This document shows positions 34,882-45,433 of a stretch of DNA of 64,000 nucleotides, one piece after another. A program made the position numbers and the translations under genes. This stretch comes from Raphanus sativus (taxonomy: Eukaryota > Streptophyta > Magnoliopsida > Brassicales > Brassicaceae): NCBI RefSeq assembly GCF_000801105.2, contig NC_079519.1, forward strand, positions 12,088,668 through 12,152,667, given 5' to 3'. How positions within the stretch are numbered: the first letter of the stretch is position 1; every line of letters starts with the position of its first letter. The notes beneath the pieces were generated by a model. It worked only from the letters and a program-made list of their open reading frames with translations, did no database searches and was not told the DNA's origin.

Positions 34882-35232
34882 TCAAGCTTTGTAAAACCTG
34901 ATCATGTAATCCTTTCCTGTGAAGCTGCAACCGGCTTGTTCTAGTTGACCGTAAGATATCAGGTTTCTTCCCATTTGTGGAATGTATCGAACGTCGCTTA
35001 GAGTGACTACGGACCCATCAAAGTTATCTATTGTTATTTTTCCCATGCCTTGAACTCTACATGATGAGTTGTTTCCCATCATAACCATATTTCCTTCAAA
35101 CTCCAAAAACTCTGATAAGAGATCTTTCCAAGGAGTTATGTGAAACGTGCATCCTGAGTCCAACACCCATTCATCTCCTGACACTATTAAGCTAGATGTT
35201 AAGGGTATAGGTCCTGGTAAGTCTTTAGCCAC
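34882..35232 (-). pseudogene. Copia aspartic protease
   Basis: The motif EWVLDSGCTFHITPWKDL gives the D-S-G active site of Copia proteases near residue 22, followed by VMMGNNSSCRVQGMGKI and LSDVRYIPQMGRNLISYG. This is the typical Copia protease to pre-integrase layout. The frame ends at a stop, FYKA. Confidence 0.92.
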
Positions 35233-36161
35233 GTTTGTTGAGCTCCCTTGCTTTGAAAAATCTTGTGAGCTCTTGCGCTATGGACAATCTCTTTTCCAAT
35301 GCTTGTCGCTCCCACATATCCAACATTCTTTATCTGGTTTCTTCTGCTGCTTTCTCTTTGATTTTGACCTAAATCTGTTCCTAGGCTTGTTGTTCCCTTG
35401 CTTGTAGTTTCCTGAGTCACTCCTGGTAGATAATCTTCCCTTTGACTCGCAATATAAGCCCTCTGACTGTCTGCCTTTTGCTTGAGCTCCACCTCTATGG
35501 AGTATGTTGCAGTGGTGACTTCATTCACGGTCAGTGTATCTTTCCCAGTTCAATATTGGAGCGTATGCACCAATGGCTCATAGGCTGTAGGTAGTCTAGA
35601 GAGCAGTTGAATGGCTTGGTCTTCGTCTGAGATGTCGATCTTTATACTAGCTAAATCTTGTACAAGCTTTAGGAAGGAGTCAAAGTTTTCCTCCATAGAT
35701 TTGTCTGCTTCCATCCTGAAGCATGAAAACTTCTTCTTGAGATTGATGCGGTTTAGCAAGGATTTTGTTTGATAATCCCTCTACAATGCTTTCCACGTCC
35801 CAAGAGCTGTAGTCTCATTCATAATCTTTCTCAAGATTACATCACTGAGACAAGTGGTGAATAGACTCCTTACTCTTAGATCTCATTCTGCCTTCTTTAG
35901 ATCTTTCTTTACATCGACATCTCCCTCTTGCTTTCCTGTATCAGCTTCTTAAGCAGTTCCTTCTTGAAGCACTGATAGCAGACCTTGAATCTCCAGCTGC
36001 GCCATCATTTTAAACTTCCAAAGTCTAAAGTCACCCTTCCCATCAAACTTTTCGATCTCGAACCTCCCTGGTGTAGGATCCATTATGTTTGATGTGAGAT
36101 CCTCGCTTCCTGTTACCTGCAGATAACAATCCAAAAACAATCCCACAGCAACTAGATCCAC
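35199..36161 (-). pseudogene. Copia gag, three frames
   Basis: 35949-36161 carries the start (RFEIEKFDGKGDFRLWKFKM), 35550-35759 the UBN2-type middle (MEENFDSFLKLVQDLASIKI and LLSRLPTAYEPLVHTL), and 35199-35528 the basic tail with a zinc-knuckle remnant (KNVGYVGATSIGKEIVHSAR; the first Cys is replaced by Tyr-Val-Gly context). Stops separate the parts. Confidence 0.88.
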
Positions 36162-36342
36162 AGCAAATTTTCAAGATCAGATCGATTTAGAATAAGAGTA
36201 AGAATTGAACTTCCTTTGAACTCGTGATCAACTTCCTCTTGTAGATCGATGCTTCTCGATCTACAGTCTTCGTAGAACAGGTAGTTCTACTGAATCAGGA
36301 TCTTGATCCTGACTTCTGGATTCTTCAAAACTCTCTAACCGA

Positions 36343-36356
36343 GCTCTGATATCACT
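36343..36356 (-). other. Primer binding site of the Copia element
   Basis: On the minus strand, directly after the LTR end, the sequence is AGTGATATCAGAGCTC. It differs by one base from the TGGTATCAGAGC complement of initiator tRNA-Met used by many plant Copia elements. Confidence 0.85.
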
Positions 36357-36814
36357 TGTAGAATAATCCAAACGCTATACTCAATCCTCTTGTGTTTGAT
36401 TTTTCGATCGCTTAACTTTCTCAATCTCTCATGTCTCTCGTTTGTTTGCAGATCACGGCTCCACACACACACTCGAGAACGCAACGAGTAAAGAAAGCAA
36501 AAGAGAAAGACACACGCGAAGTTTTAGAGTTCCCCTGACCTTGGGTACATCTCCTTCAGGATCGGCACATAGAATTCACTATATCTTTGGAGTGTTACAA
36601 CGAGATCGAGCTACAACAATGGCGAATGCGCCTAACCAGAAAGGTAGAAGAAGATAAGGCCGTTACGACTGTAATCACCAATCCTCTGCTTCTCCTCTTT
36701 CTTTGATATATACACTCGAGCTTCTAACAGCTCATGAGCTTCATTACTTTCACCTGAGGCCCATCTAACTTCACACTCTTCTTTGTTTCAGGTCCGAGGC
36801 TTGACAACCTCACA
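36357..36814 (-). repeat. 5' LTR of the Copia element
   Basis: 458 bp, TGTAGAATAATCC to GACAACCTCACA, followed by the TSD AAAGT. It lacks about 31 bp near the end that the other LTR keeps. The open frame 36442-36657 is a chance reading within it. Confidence 0.93.
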
Positions 36815-37004
36815 AAAGTAAATTAGTAAATTCTAATTCAATGCATAAGTAACATAACACATAGAATTTATTACAAAAAGAAGTAATCTAAATCACCACA
36901 TTTTATTTTCATGTTTTTAAATTACCTTAATTCATCTTTCAACTCCCACATTTCTCCCTCTTCCATAATTCCAGATTATATCTTCTCATCTTTTAAACTT
37001 CTTT

Positions 37005-37229
37005 GATATTCGGGGGTATACGAGGGGCCGAGTCTGAATCGATTAATTCTCTGAAAATTGTTTACCAGCATTAGATAGACCCGGTTGCTCACAATGAGAG
37101 TTAGATATTCATATTGCACGACCACACAAGCGAAAAAGTATGAAATGATAGGTTTTGAATCCGGGGTGATTAATACTTTTTTCAACGTCATTTAACCACT
37201 CGATCACGCTTGTGTGGTTCATCTACAAT
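37005..37229 (-). mobile_element. tRNA-derived SINE, minus strand
   Basis: On the minus strand, an A-box-like GTGATCGAGTGGTTAAATG lies near the start, and a B-box-like GGATTCAAAACC follows about 35 bp on. The 3' part CAGACTCGGCCCCTCGTATA with CCCCCGAATATC resembles the tail of crucifer SB-type SINEs. A 7-bp direct repeat CTTCTTT flanks it at 36998-37004 and 37230-37236. It sits in the tandem array, not in a gene. Confidence 0.65.
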
Positions 37230-37540
37230 CTTCTTTTTCTCACATCATTTCATCTGTCCTGTCACCTTCTTTTCATATATCAGTTTCCCTTTTCCACATA
37301 GCTGCAGATTTTCTTCTCAGTTTTAAATCTCTCTTCAGATACAATACAATTAATAATTCAAATCAAAGATAAAGTAAACATACATTCTTATTCAATACAT
37401 AACAGTAAATTTAATTTGATTTTCAGTAATTTTTACAAAAGGAGGTCATTTTAATCACCTCATTTTATCTTTCATATTTTGAAATAACCTCATTTCATCT
37501 TTTATGTATTCCCCTTCTTCCATAGTTTCAGATCACATCT

Positions 37541-38684
37541 TAATAGAAATCTCCCAAAGATTGCACTCGAAGGTTGGTGAAGGATAGACTTTGATTGAGA
37601 AATCAATCAAAGGAAGGTGGAATGGGTGGTGGATAGAAGTCGAAGATGGAAGATGAACTTCAGAGACTGATTTGCGGATGGATCATCCCTCAATTGATAT
37701 GTTTGTTGCTGAATAGGGTTGCATCATCCCCTCCTCCTTTAAAACGATTTGCCCTCAAATCCGTCGTAATGTAGAACCGGTGGCCGTGAGAGTTGTCCCA
37801 CGTTATACGCCTATGGTCTGCCTTTGGGAATCACTCGCCTAGCAATAACATTACGAAAGAGGATTGAGCTGTCTCGGTTCAACTTCAAAAAGGATGATCT
37901 CTTGGCCTCTCGTAGAACTTTTTTTTTTTTTTGAGAAGATGGAAAGAAGAGAATGATGAATGACAGAAGTGAACACCGAACCCTCAAGTCTGCTCTGATA
38001 CCAAATAATAGAAATCTCCCAAAGATTGCACTCGAAGGTTGGTGAAGGATAGACTTTGATTGACAAATCAATCAAAGGAAGGTGGAATGGGTGGTGGATA
38101 GAAGTCGAAGATGGAAGATGAACTTCAGAGACTGATTTGCGGATGGATCAATCCCTTGTGTAGAAGTGCCAATGATCGTGAGTATTACGCCCACAAACAA
38201 TGATCAAAGGCGAAGCGCCGTGCAGAGAATCAACTCCTAGGCATTACGGTGTTCCTAAGAACAAAGGATTCAATAAATTTAAAGTAGATTTATTAAAAAG
38301 ATTGAATGATTTGAAACAATACAAAGCATGCCTTTATATAATAGGCTGTGGATAAAAATAAATATACTAGTCAAACCTAGAAACTATAAAGCTCTTAAAA
38401 CCATGAAGACTTGACTAGGAATATTGACTTGACCAAAGACCAAGAATATTTGACCAGCTCCTTGGCTGGCCGTGTCCTTCTGTATTGTCGACGGTCTCTG
38501 AATTGCCGTCAGATTGATATATTATTCGACCATACCTTGTATTATCTTGTTGGACCTTTCTTCTTTGGACTGAAGCATGATCATAAGCACATATTTAGTA
38601 AATCTTCAAGCCTATATCAATTAAACCCAATCCCATAAGCCAAACCCTCAATTGATATGTTTGTTGCCGAATAGGGTTATATCA
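37541..38684 (-). mobile_element. TRIM-type non-coding LTR retroelement
   Basis: Two LTRs (37541-37726, 186 bp; 38006-38684, 679 bp) begin TAATAGAAATCTCCC and end CTGAATAGGGTTGCATCA-like on the plus strand. The TSD CATCT lies at 37536-37540 and 38685-38689. The 280-bp inside holds an exact initiator-Met primer site (TTTGGTATCAGAGC, minus, 37990-38004) and a purine tract AAAGGAGGAGGGGA next to the short LTR. No protein is encoded. The left LTR lost about 490 bp internally. A T14-like run lies near 37920. Confidence 0.88.
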
Positions 38685-38689
38685 CATCT

Positions 38690-39650
38690 TCTCATCTTTC
38701 GACGTTGTCAACAATTGCCAGCCAACCTTGCAAGTTGAAACTATGGAAAAGACGTCGATCTTGCTTGGAGCAGAAATTTCAACCTTGCAAGTTGAAACTG
38801 CATTTAATTTTTGTGTGTCCTTTTGCATAAAAGGTACGGGAGTTGATATCTAATTTCTTAGGCGGATTTGACCCTTGGCGTGTGTGAACTCTTTTAATTC
38901 TGCTTGGAAGATGTCATTGAAGGCTACTATATTTCCACCTACCGGACTTTATGACTGTCCCCCAACAGCAAGCCATCACCTGCGCACTTCCCTCCCATAG
39001 AACGGGAAGAAATTTGAGCTTTTGATATAATGGCAAGACTGCAAGAGCATGGATCTTCTTCCTAATTTTTCAGTCATTTTCTCAACATATTATTATAGAA
39101 TCTTACTTATAAATGTTTGGTTGGTGGTTTTGTCTCTTTACTGTTAACAATCTCTATTTCAAAAGAAGATTATAATGCTTCTCAGGAACACTCGAAGACA
39201 ACCATCAACAGAATTTAAATTAGAAATTCTGAGAGATACTAGATCAGAAAACCAGTAATGTATCCCACCTACAACTTTGCTTTTAATGAATATGCAGTCT
39301 GCTGCCCTATTTAACACACGAATCTCCGGTCATAAAATAATCCAATAAATTAAAATTCCAGCCAAAACTGCTGACAACAATCTAACAATATGTTTCCAGA
39401 AAGACCATAACCCAAAAACTATTACGATTGAACCTGTAGCATCCAGGTAGAGAGCTCTCTCACTTGGAGTTGAATTATAAAAGCAGTTGGTAATGATAAG
39501 CATCATATAGCTTTAAACACATTACATTTCTAGCCAGTAAGAAAAAATAAGAGGGTTCCATCCCACCAATCTTTCTTAGTTTCTTACAGTCCTTATGATG
39601 AACCAATTAAGAAGGGTAAACAAATAGCTCAAAAAACATTACGGGTATCA
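38690..39650. other. End of the array and unassigned sequence
   Basis: The array remnant ends near 38800. The 19-mer AACCTTGCAAGTTGAAACT occurs twice (38723 and 38781), and AAGACGTCGATCTTGCT at 38749 matches 18572 upstream of the UPF0496 gene. From 38850 to 39650 there may be introns and untranslated parts of the decayed RS-type gene (minus), but I cannot place exons. Confidence 0.45.
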
Positions 39651-39651
39651 C

Positions 39652-41176
39652 CTGCTATAGGAATAAAATGAGTATGGAGAACGGCTTCGGTCTCTTCTGC
39701 TTCTCCTGCTATGCCTATGCCTTACCGGAGACCTCGAACTCGAGTGGTTTCTGCGACGTGAAGGTGACCTTGATATCTTGCATATTTACATGATTTTAGC
39801 CATTCATTCTTGTATATTTTGAGCATATAGATTAGGTATTAGGCATTTTTAGGTTCATATTGCATTCATATTTCTTTATTAGGTGTTAAAACATCCTATG
39901 GAGTGATTTAAGAAGTTTGGAAGGTTTGTGATCCAAAAAGAAGTGAAGAATGAAGCTTGGCCAATCCAAGACAAGCATGTTGGTCGAACTGACCGGGGAG
40001 AACTGAGCAGGGACTGTCACCCGCGCGGCCTGAATCCAGTTCAAGAGAAGCGACCTGACTAGGGAGGAACCACCGGGGCACTCCACCCGCGCGGCCTGCA
40101 TGTGGAGAACTGACAGGGGAGCTGCACCCGCGCGGGAATGACCAGGATGAGAAGATCCGAAGTGCGCGGGTAGAGACGCGCGGGGAGGATCGGTTCAGTC
40201 TACCCAGACCATTTTCTTAAGTCTTTGGTCGAGAATTAAGTGTCCCAAAGCCATTTTAGTCATTTTATCTTGATGTTTTAGGCTTTCTAAACCTAAGTAT
40301 AAATACTCTTGTTATCCTAATATTAGATCTAACTCTTTTTCTCTCAAAAACACATTTGTAAATCTTGAAGAAAGCTTGGATCTTTGATCCTTTTTCATCT
40401 TATTTTCTTTGTGTTTGTTGGATTATCTTGTTCACTAAGCATGTCTAACCTTGAATCATCCTTGGTTTTTGGGTTAATCATGTCTATTAGTGAGTAGATC
40501 TATCTAGGATTCATGGGCTAGGATGATTAAGGGTGATTAGTGAAGATCTAGGGTGTTTAGTGTTAAATCTACTTCTTTCCTTGCTTGTTGAGGGTTCTCA
40601 ATGCTATTTTAGTCTTGATCATACTAAAATAGATCTTTAGGCCTTTGATGCACGGAATGTGTATGATGAAATGTCTGAACCAACTCTTCATTGCTTTTAG
40701 CTTACTTTACCAAAGGGATTTGTTGTTAAAAGAGTTAGGATTGCTATTAGACTTGTTCTCCATGATTGCTTTAGTAACATTCAACCAAAGGGATTTGATG
40801 CTTGAGTTTCTTTAGCAAATGAACATTCATCTAGGGATAGAGCTTGTTTAGTATTGTGTCTAGGCATAAGAAAGTGCTTGATTGATAGCTTGTCACCTTC
40901 AGATTGGATCTACATCACCCAAGATCAAATGCCTAGCCCAATGAGTCCACTTTCTTCATATTAAGAAAGAAAGTTCACTCTTTTATTGCATTTCTAGTCT
41001 AGTTTTAGTTCACTTCACTTCACTCAATTGGTTGCACTTAGATTAAGTATAGACTTGCATTCCCTTTGCATTAGAATCACATAGGATTGGTTCGACATCT
41101 CTTATACTACATCATTTGATAGGGAGCCTTGAAAACTTCCACTATAAGACCTCAATCTTGACAAGTCCGGAGGCAT
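39652..41176 (-). pseudogene. RS-domain (SR-like) gene, first coding exon, disrupted
   Basis: On the minus strand, from an ATG at 41176 and skipping the solo LTR at 39771-41147, the reading is MPPDLSRLRSPSRRR, then NHSSSRSPVRHRHSRRS and RRDRSRSPYSFYSYS. This is an arginine/serine-rich domain as in splicing factors. It ends at a possible donor AGCAG|GTGATA (39651) or at the in-frame TGA there. Without the LTR the frame is open across the TSD, which supports a once-working exon. I cannot name the parent gene; no RNA-binding domain is visible here. Confidence 0.6.
39771..41147. mobile_element. Solo LTR of a Gypsy-type element
   Basis: Starts TGATATCTTGCATATTTACA and ends CTTCCACTATAA (probably once TATCA), flanked by GACCT at 39766-39770 and 41148-41152. 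It carries no internal domain. GC-rich words ACCCGCGCGGCC recur (near 40019, 40085 and 40126). A TATA-like ATAAATACTC at 40300 may be the LTR promoter on the plus strand. The LTR splits the RS-rich exon. Length 1377 bp. Confidence 0.85.
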
Positions 41177-41210
41177 CTCTAGATTAAGCAGCAATCTTGC
41201 TCTATAACAG

Positions 41211-41910
41211 AGGTTGTTCGTTTCACCATCTGTCATCTTCATCCAGCTGATCCATTTATATGATCGATGATCCATCCAGATTTTATGAGATTGTTTGTTT
41301 GTCTATCGACATGGTTTATCTAGATGAATCATTTAAATGAATTTTTATTTGTTTATTTAATTTCATTTTCATCCAGAAGAGTTTAGCAAACAAATTACTA
41401 ATATACCCTTGTTTTGATTTAATTATATTTTATTTTTGTTTTACTAAATTAGTTTTTTTTAATTAATTATTTAAAATATATTATTTTAAACTATGGTTTT
41501 TGCGAGAAAACACATTTTTACAGATTTGACGGAAAAACATTTTTGCGGTTTTAGCGAGAAAATACTTTTTGCGGGAAAATGCTTTTTGTGGTTTTGGCGG
41601 GAAAATGCGAACGAGAAAAGACGTTTTTGTGGTTTTGTAATTGTTTTTTTGAGTGACAAAGTGATATTAGATTTAAGGTTGTAATTTTTGAATTATATAA
41701 GAGTATAATAGAGATTATACCATTTTGATAAACTCATCTTCATCCAGGTGATCCAATTTGAATCAGCCAGCTGATCTTTAAAATTAAGCCTAAATTTTTT
41801 AACTCATTCAGATGAACCATCTAGATGACTTATACTTTTAATGTCTAAAAGAACAAAACTCCCATCTTCATCCAAATGGCCCATCTGGATGAAGAAACGA
41901 ACATCCCCTA
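41211..41910. mobile_element. MITE-like element with degenerate inverted ends
   Basis: The left end is AGGTTGTTCGTTTCACCATC and the right end, reversed, AGGGGATGTTCGTTTCTTCA, followed by CATCCAG/GATCCA words repeated on both sides. An hAT-type MITE is likely, but the 8-bp flanks do not clearly match. It lies in what I take to be the leader of the RS-type gene. Confidence 0.55.
41496..41638 (+). repeat. Minisatellite of 22-28-bp GCGGTTTTGGCGGGAAAA-like units
   Basis: About five imperfect copies of TTTTTGCGGTTTTAGCGAGA-like sequence run in tandem within the MITE-like element. The 63-residue open frame over it is a by-product. Confidence 0.8.
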
Positions 41911-41924
41911 AATCTCTAAATTTT

Positions 41925-42202
41925 CTGCAAAACCAAGATTCAGCAACTAAGGTTAATCATTGAAAGAGACTACTGGGCACGAACACAATATCTCCATAAT
42001 ATTGCAGGGATCTCATCATCGAGCAGGTGACATAATATTAATCAAATTTGTCTATTAATCGCGTCTCTGCTCAATTCATTTCGTTTTCCTAAGATTGCAT
42101 GGCAAAACCCTGGAGCTAAGGGGAAGCAATCTCGCATTAAAAACAACAGCATCGAAAGAATAAAAGAGCTACCTAGAAAATCAGTGAAATCGTATGACTT
42201 AC
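41925..42202 (-). other. Predicted leader intron of the RS-type gene
   Basis: On the minus strand a consensus donor CGCCG|GTAAGT lies at 42202 and an acceptor TTTTGCAG|AAAATTT at 41925. The upstream exon (42203-42243, then 43075 to about 43110 beyond the LINE) reads TTCCTCTCTCTGTG and CTTGGGCCG, typical leader sequence. Inference only. Confidence 0.4.
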
Positions 42203-42243
42203 CGGCGAATCACGTTGTTGGTATGGTTGAAACGGCCCAAGAG

Positions 42244-43074
42244 TTTGTTGTCCAAAACTATCGGAGTCGCCGTTATCGAGCAGAACACTTGATCACCATT
42301 GACAAGGAGATCCTAAAGATGAGAACGTAGGGACTCACTGATGAGGAAGATGTGGCTTTGTGGAAAGGGAAAGGAGATATGTTTCGAGCTGCGTTTGACA
42401 CCAATCAAACTTGGCATCTAATGCGAGTGCAGCAGACAAAGGTTCAGTGGTATAAGGGCATCTTGTTCTCTGGATCAACACCCAAGTACTCTGTTATGAC
42501 CTGGATAGCAGCACACAACAGACTGGCTACGAGAGACCGACTGCTGCAGTGGAATGCTCAAGCGAATGCTCAGTGCATCCTCTGCAACTCTGCAGTTGAA
42601 ACCCGAGACCATTTATTCTTCATTTGTCCTTTCACAGAGACAATTTGGCGGAACCTTTCCAGGAAGCTTCTTGGACAGAACTACTCTTCAACTTGGAGTC
42701 AAGTTCTCGATCTCATCTCATATCGATAAATCAGGTCCCAGAGGTGAACAAATTCCTCCTTAGATACATGTTGCAGGTCTCCGTGCACACGATTTGGCTT
42801 GAGAGAAACGGTAGAAGACATGGCACGGCGCAGCGTACTCCAAGATTTCTTATCAAGTTCATCGACAAGCAAACAAGGAACCGAATCAGTTCTTTACAAG
42901 GACGAGGAGGAACTCTTTTCAACCAAGCTATGGTGACTTGGTTTTCGTCTAAAGATTAGATGGAACCTCAACACTGTTATTGTTTTGAAAAACCTTTCAC
43001 ATATTTAGACTAAAGATGCATTAGTTTGTACAAAAGCCTTTTTTATTTGAATAAATTTAACATTCTTTCAAAAA
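42244..43074 (+). mobile_element. LINE 3' fragment with zf-RVT domain
   Basis: The 14-bp AAACGGCCCAAGAG flanks it at 42230-42243 and 43075-43088, with a poly(A) at 43070-43077. It encodes the end of an L1-type ORF2: VQWYKGILFSGSTPKYSVMT, LATRDRLLQW and the zinc motif CILCNSAVETRDHLFFIC (42352-42729), then after one frameshift VHTIWLERNGRRHG to TWFSSKD. No RNase H follows, as in the full-length LINE at 45343. A heavily 5'-truncated copy. Confidence 0.92.
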
Positions 43075-43134
43075 AAACGGCCCAAGAGAACACAGAGAGA
43101 GGAAAAATTTCAAAAGTTTCCAACATTGTCACTT

Positions 43135-43480
43135 CTCAGCGCAAGAGACGATGGATGACTAAGGCTATTACAGATGCAAATGAATGGAAATTGGCTCATG
43201 CAACAGCAATACCTTCCACTCTTGTCCCCATGGATCCTCTGAAACTGATGTTATTTGTAGATCCGATGCCGGGTGAAAAAAAGAACAAAATGCAGCTGGA
43301 CTAGCATGGATCATCTCTGATAATCGAAGTGAGAGATTTAAGTCTTACATTGAATCTATGCTGTATGTGATCTCGTCTCTGCAGCGGAGGAACATGCAAT
43401 CGCACTTCAGCTTAGGAATGTGGTTTTTTCTGACTCCCTGCAATTAGTGTCAGCAATTTCCGAGGGATACAGTGGCCCTC
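43135..43480 (+). pseudogene. LINE RNase H remnant
   Basis: The reading KRRWMTKAITDANEWKLAHA to LKLMLFVDPM matches the linker and first Asp strand of a plant LINE RNase H. After a frameshift near 43300, LAWIISDNRSERFKS and FSDSLQLVSAISEG follow. It lies just outside the TSD of the previous fragment and so belongs to another, older insertion. Its ends are not defined. Confidence 0.65.
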
Positions 43481-43842
43481 TCATAATTTATATTTGTTTT
43501 ACATTAAAATTTAAATGCAAAATAAAGGTAAATAACTAAAAAACTAGAAGACATTCACTTATTTACAACCGTGTCATTATTATCATACCCAAAATCCAAC
43601 CCGTTTTCTGACCTAGAACCTGACCCATTTGTAACCCTAAATCCAAAAATTAAAACACAATCCCCTTCACCTCCCACAACCCAATTTTGTTGTTTTGTTC
43701 TTAACCCAGATTTACACTTGTTTTCTTGTTCTTATCCCAAATCGTTCAACCTGTTATCGTCTTTTGTCTATTTCCTCTCATCTGAATTGAATCTCATCTT
43801 CATTGCGAAAAAATCGCAACATAGAAGAACATTGAGTATTAT

Positions 43843-43995
43843 TAGTACAACTAGTACAACTCAAACTAGTATAGTACCACTCAAACCAGTACAACTAGAT
43901 TGAATATAACTAGTACAACTAGTACAACTTGTACAACTAGGTTGAATATAACCAGTATAACTAGTAAAACTATAACATGTATAACTAGTACAACA
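43843..43995 (+). repeat. Minisatellite of ACTAGTACAA units
   Basis: Ten-base units ACTAGTACAA, with variants ACTCAAACTAGTA and ACTAG(G/A)TTGAATATA, run for about 150 bp. The longer sub-unit with TTGAATATAACTAGTA occurs twice. AT-rich and non-coding. Confidence 0.88.
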
Positions 43996-44830
43996 TTACA
44001 ATTAATATGGTGATATTTGGTTTTGGTTTTCAGTGTATAAATGATGCTATCAATAAAATTATATAGAATTAATGAGACATGTTGGTCTGCTATTTTCCCG
44101 CTTGCATTTGTCAAAATACATAAATAGTTTGTTTTCAATAATATTTGATTTGGATCATCTTCATTTTTTTGCTCTCGAAACCCGAAGAGAGTAGCTGCGG
44201 AGAGAGACAAGTTGCAGTAGAAGAACATTTATAAGACTATACTGCAAAAATGATGTAAAATCATTATGAATTTGAAAAGGATGCATAAGCAATCATGTTG
44301 GTGTTTGAACTATGACAATAATAAATTTTGCTTATATGTGTTACCACAAAACCTCATGTTTATGTTCGACAGATATCAAAGCAATACTCGATTATATGTC
44401 GTATAAAAAACATACAAAGAAACAGACTAACAAAGAAAAAAATTATAATATTTTAATACATAAGAGAACTCCTAAACATTTTCGAAATAATGGTGGAATT
44501 ATTTATTTATTGTAAATCACTTTTTTAAAATAATATAATTTTTATATACATTTTTTGCTGTTTATTTGGAATAATATTTTTTCTATTCTAAATGTTGAAA
44601 ATTAAAATAAAAATATTTATAATTAAATACTAATTACAAAATCATGTGTATTAAAGATACTTAAAATATTTTTATTAATCGTGAGTATTCTAAAACTTTG
44701 ATTCAACAATAAGCACATATATTTTGATTAAAACATTTGATATAAAATAATTTGATGTTTGATTTAAACTTTTTAAAAAAGTTTTTTGAATTAATAAGAT
44801 ACAAACTAATAAATATTCGTAAGACGATTA

Positions 44831-44858
44831 TGCCCACATGTGCGGACAAAACACCTAG
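44831..44858 (+). mobile_element. Helitron 3' end, third family
   Basis: TGCCCACATGTGCGGACA forms a hairpin with two mismatches and is followed by AAACACCTAG|T, a Helitron 3' signature. The matching 5' end was not found. The flank TAACAAGATATATAATAC also occurs near 9582. The 43996-44830 stretch to its left is AT-rich and may be the element's body. Confidence 0.6.
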
Positions 44859-44941
44859 TAACAAGATATATAATACATATTAATTTTATAGGGTTAATTT
44901 ATGTAATAGCTAATTTTGAGAGCAAAATTTGAAATATAGCA

Positions 44942-45041
44942 NNNNNNNNNNNNNNNNNNNNNNNNNNNNNNNNNNNNNNNNNNNNNNNNNNNNNNNNNNN
45001 NNNNNNNNNNNNNNNNNNNNNNNNNNNNNNNNNNNNNNNNN
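44942..45041. other. Assembly gap, 100 N
   Basis: Exactly 100 N, a conventional placeholder for unknown length. Features on each side may not be truly adjacent. Confidence 0.99.
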
Positions 45042-45433
45042 CAGAATCGGAATAAGTAGTAAATAATCACTAAATCAATGGCGGAAGTAAAAACAAAAGT
45101 TTACCGGATCATATATATAATAACTTTGTAATTTGACAGGGGTCAAACCATTGGAAAGTACGATAAATATCAATTTCAAACCACAATTACATACTTATGT
45201 CGAATCATTTCAAGAATTGATGGGGTCAGCTGACTCTCCTGCTGCTTTACTGGCTCCACAACTGCACTATAGTCTAAAAGGAAATATAAATAGTAAATTC
45301 AAATATCAAAATACGTAAATAGAATAGTAACAAATAAATATCTGTTCGGAAAAGTTACTGAGAAAAACCTCTTTTTTCTCTAGCTTCTCGGTTTCCGTGC
45401 TTACCCTAGTTTCAGTCAACTCCCACCGCAGCC

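Larger units (their letters stand above)
21100..36814 (-). mobile_element. Copia (Ty1) LTR retrotransposon, degenerate, minus strand
   Basis: LTRs start TGTAGAA and end CTCACA. The 5-bp TSD AAAGT lies at 21095-21099 and 36815-36819, and the array word ATCTAAAGTAAATTAG is restored across it. A primer site matching initiator tRNA-Met lies next to the 36357-36814 LTR and a purine tract next to the other. On the minus strand the order is gag, protease, integrase, reverse transcriptase, RNase H, the Copia order. Many stops and frameshifts break the line, so this copy is dead. It contains a younger LTR-type insertion (21223-21895) and a younger Gypsy-type element (23966-33466). Confidence 0.95.

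Noticed and set aside
37152..37225. A functional tRNA gene
   Set aside because: A- and B-box-like words are present, but the cloverleaf cannot be drawn and the sequence continues into a SINE tail with flanking 7-bp repeats.
43571..43903. 110-residue plus-strand open frame
   Set aside because: Proline/serine low complexity, no family, and it runs into the ACTAGTACAA minisatellite.
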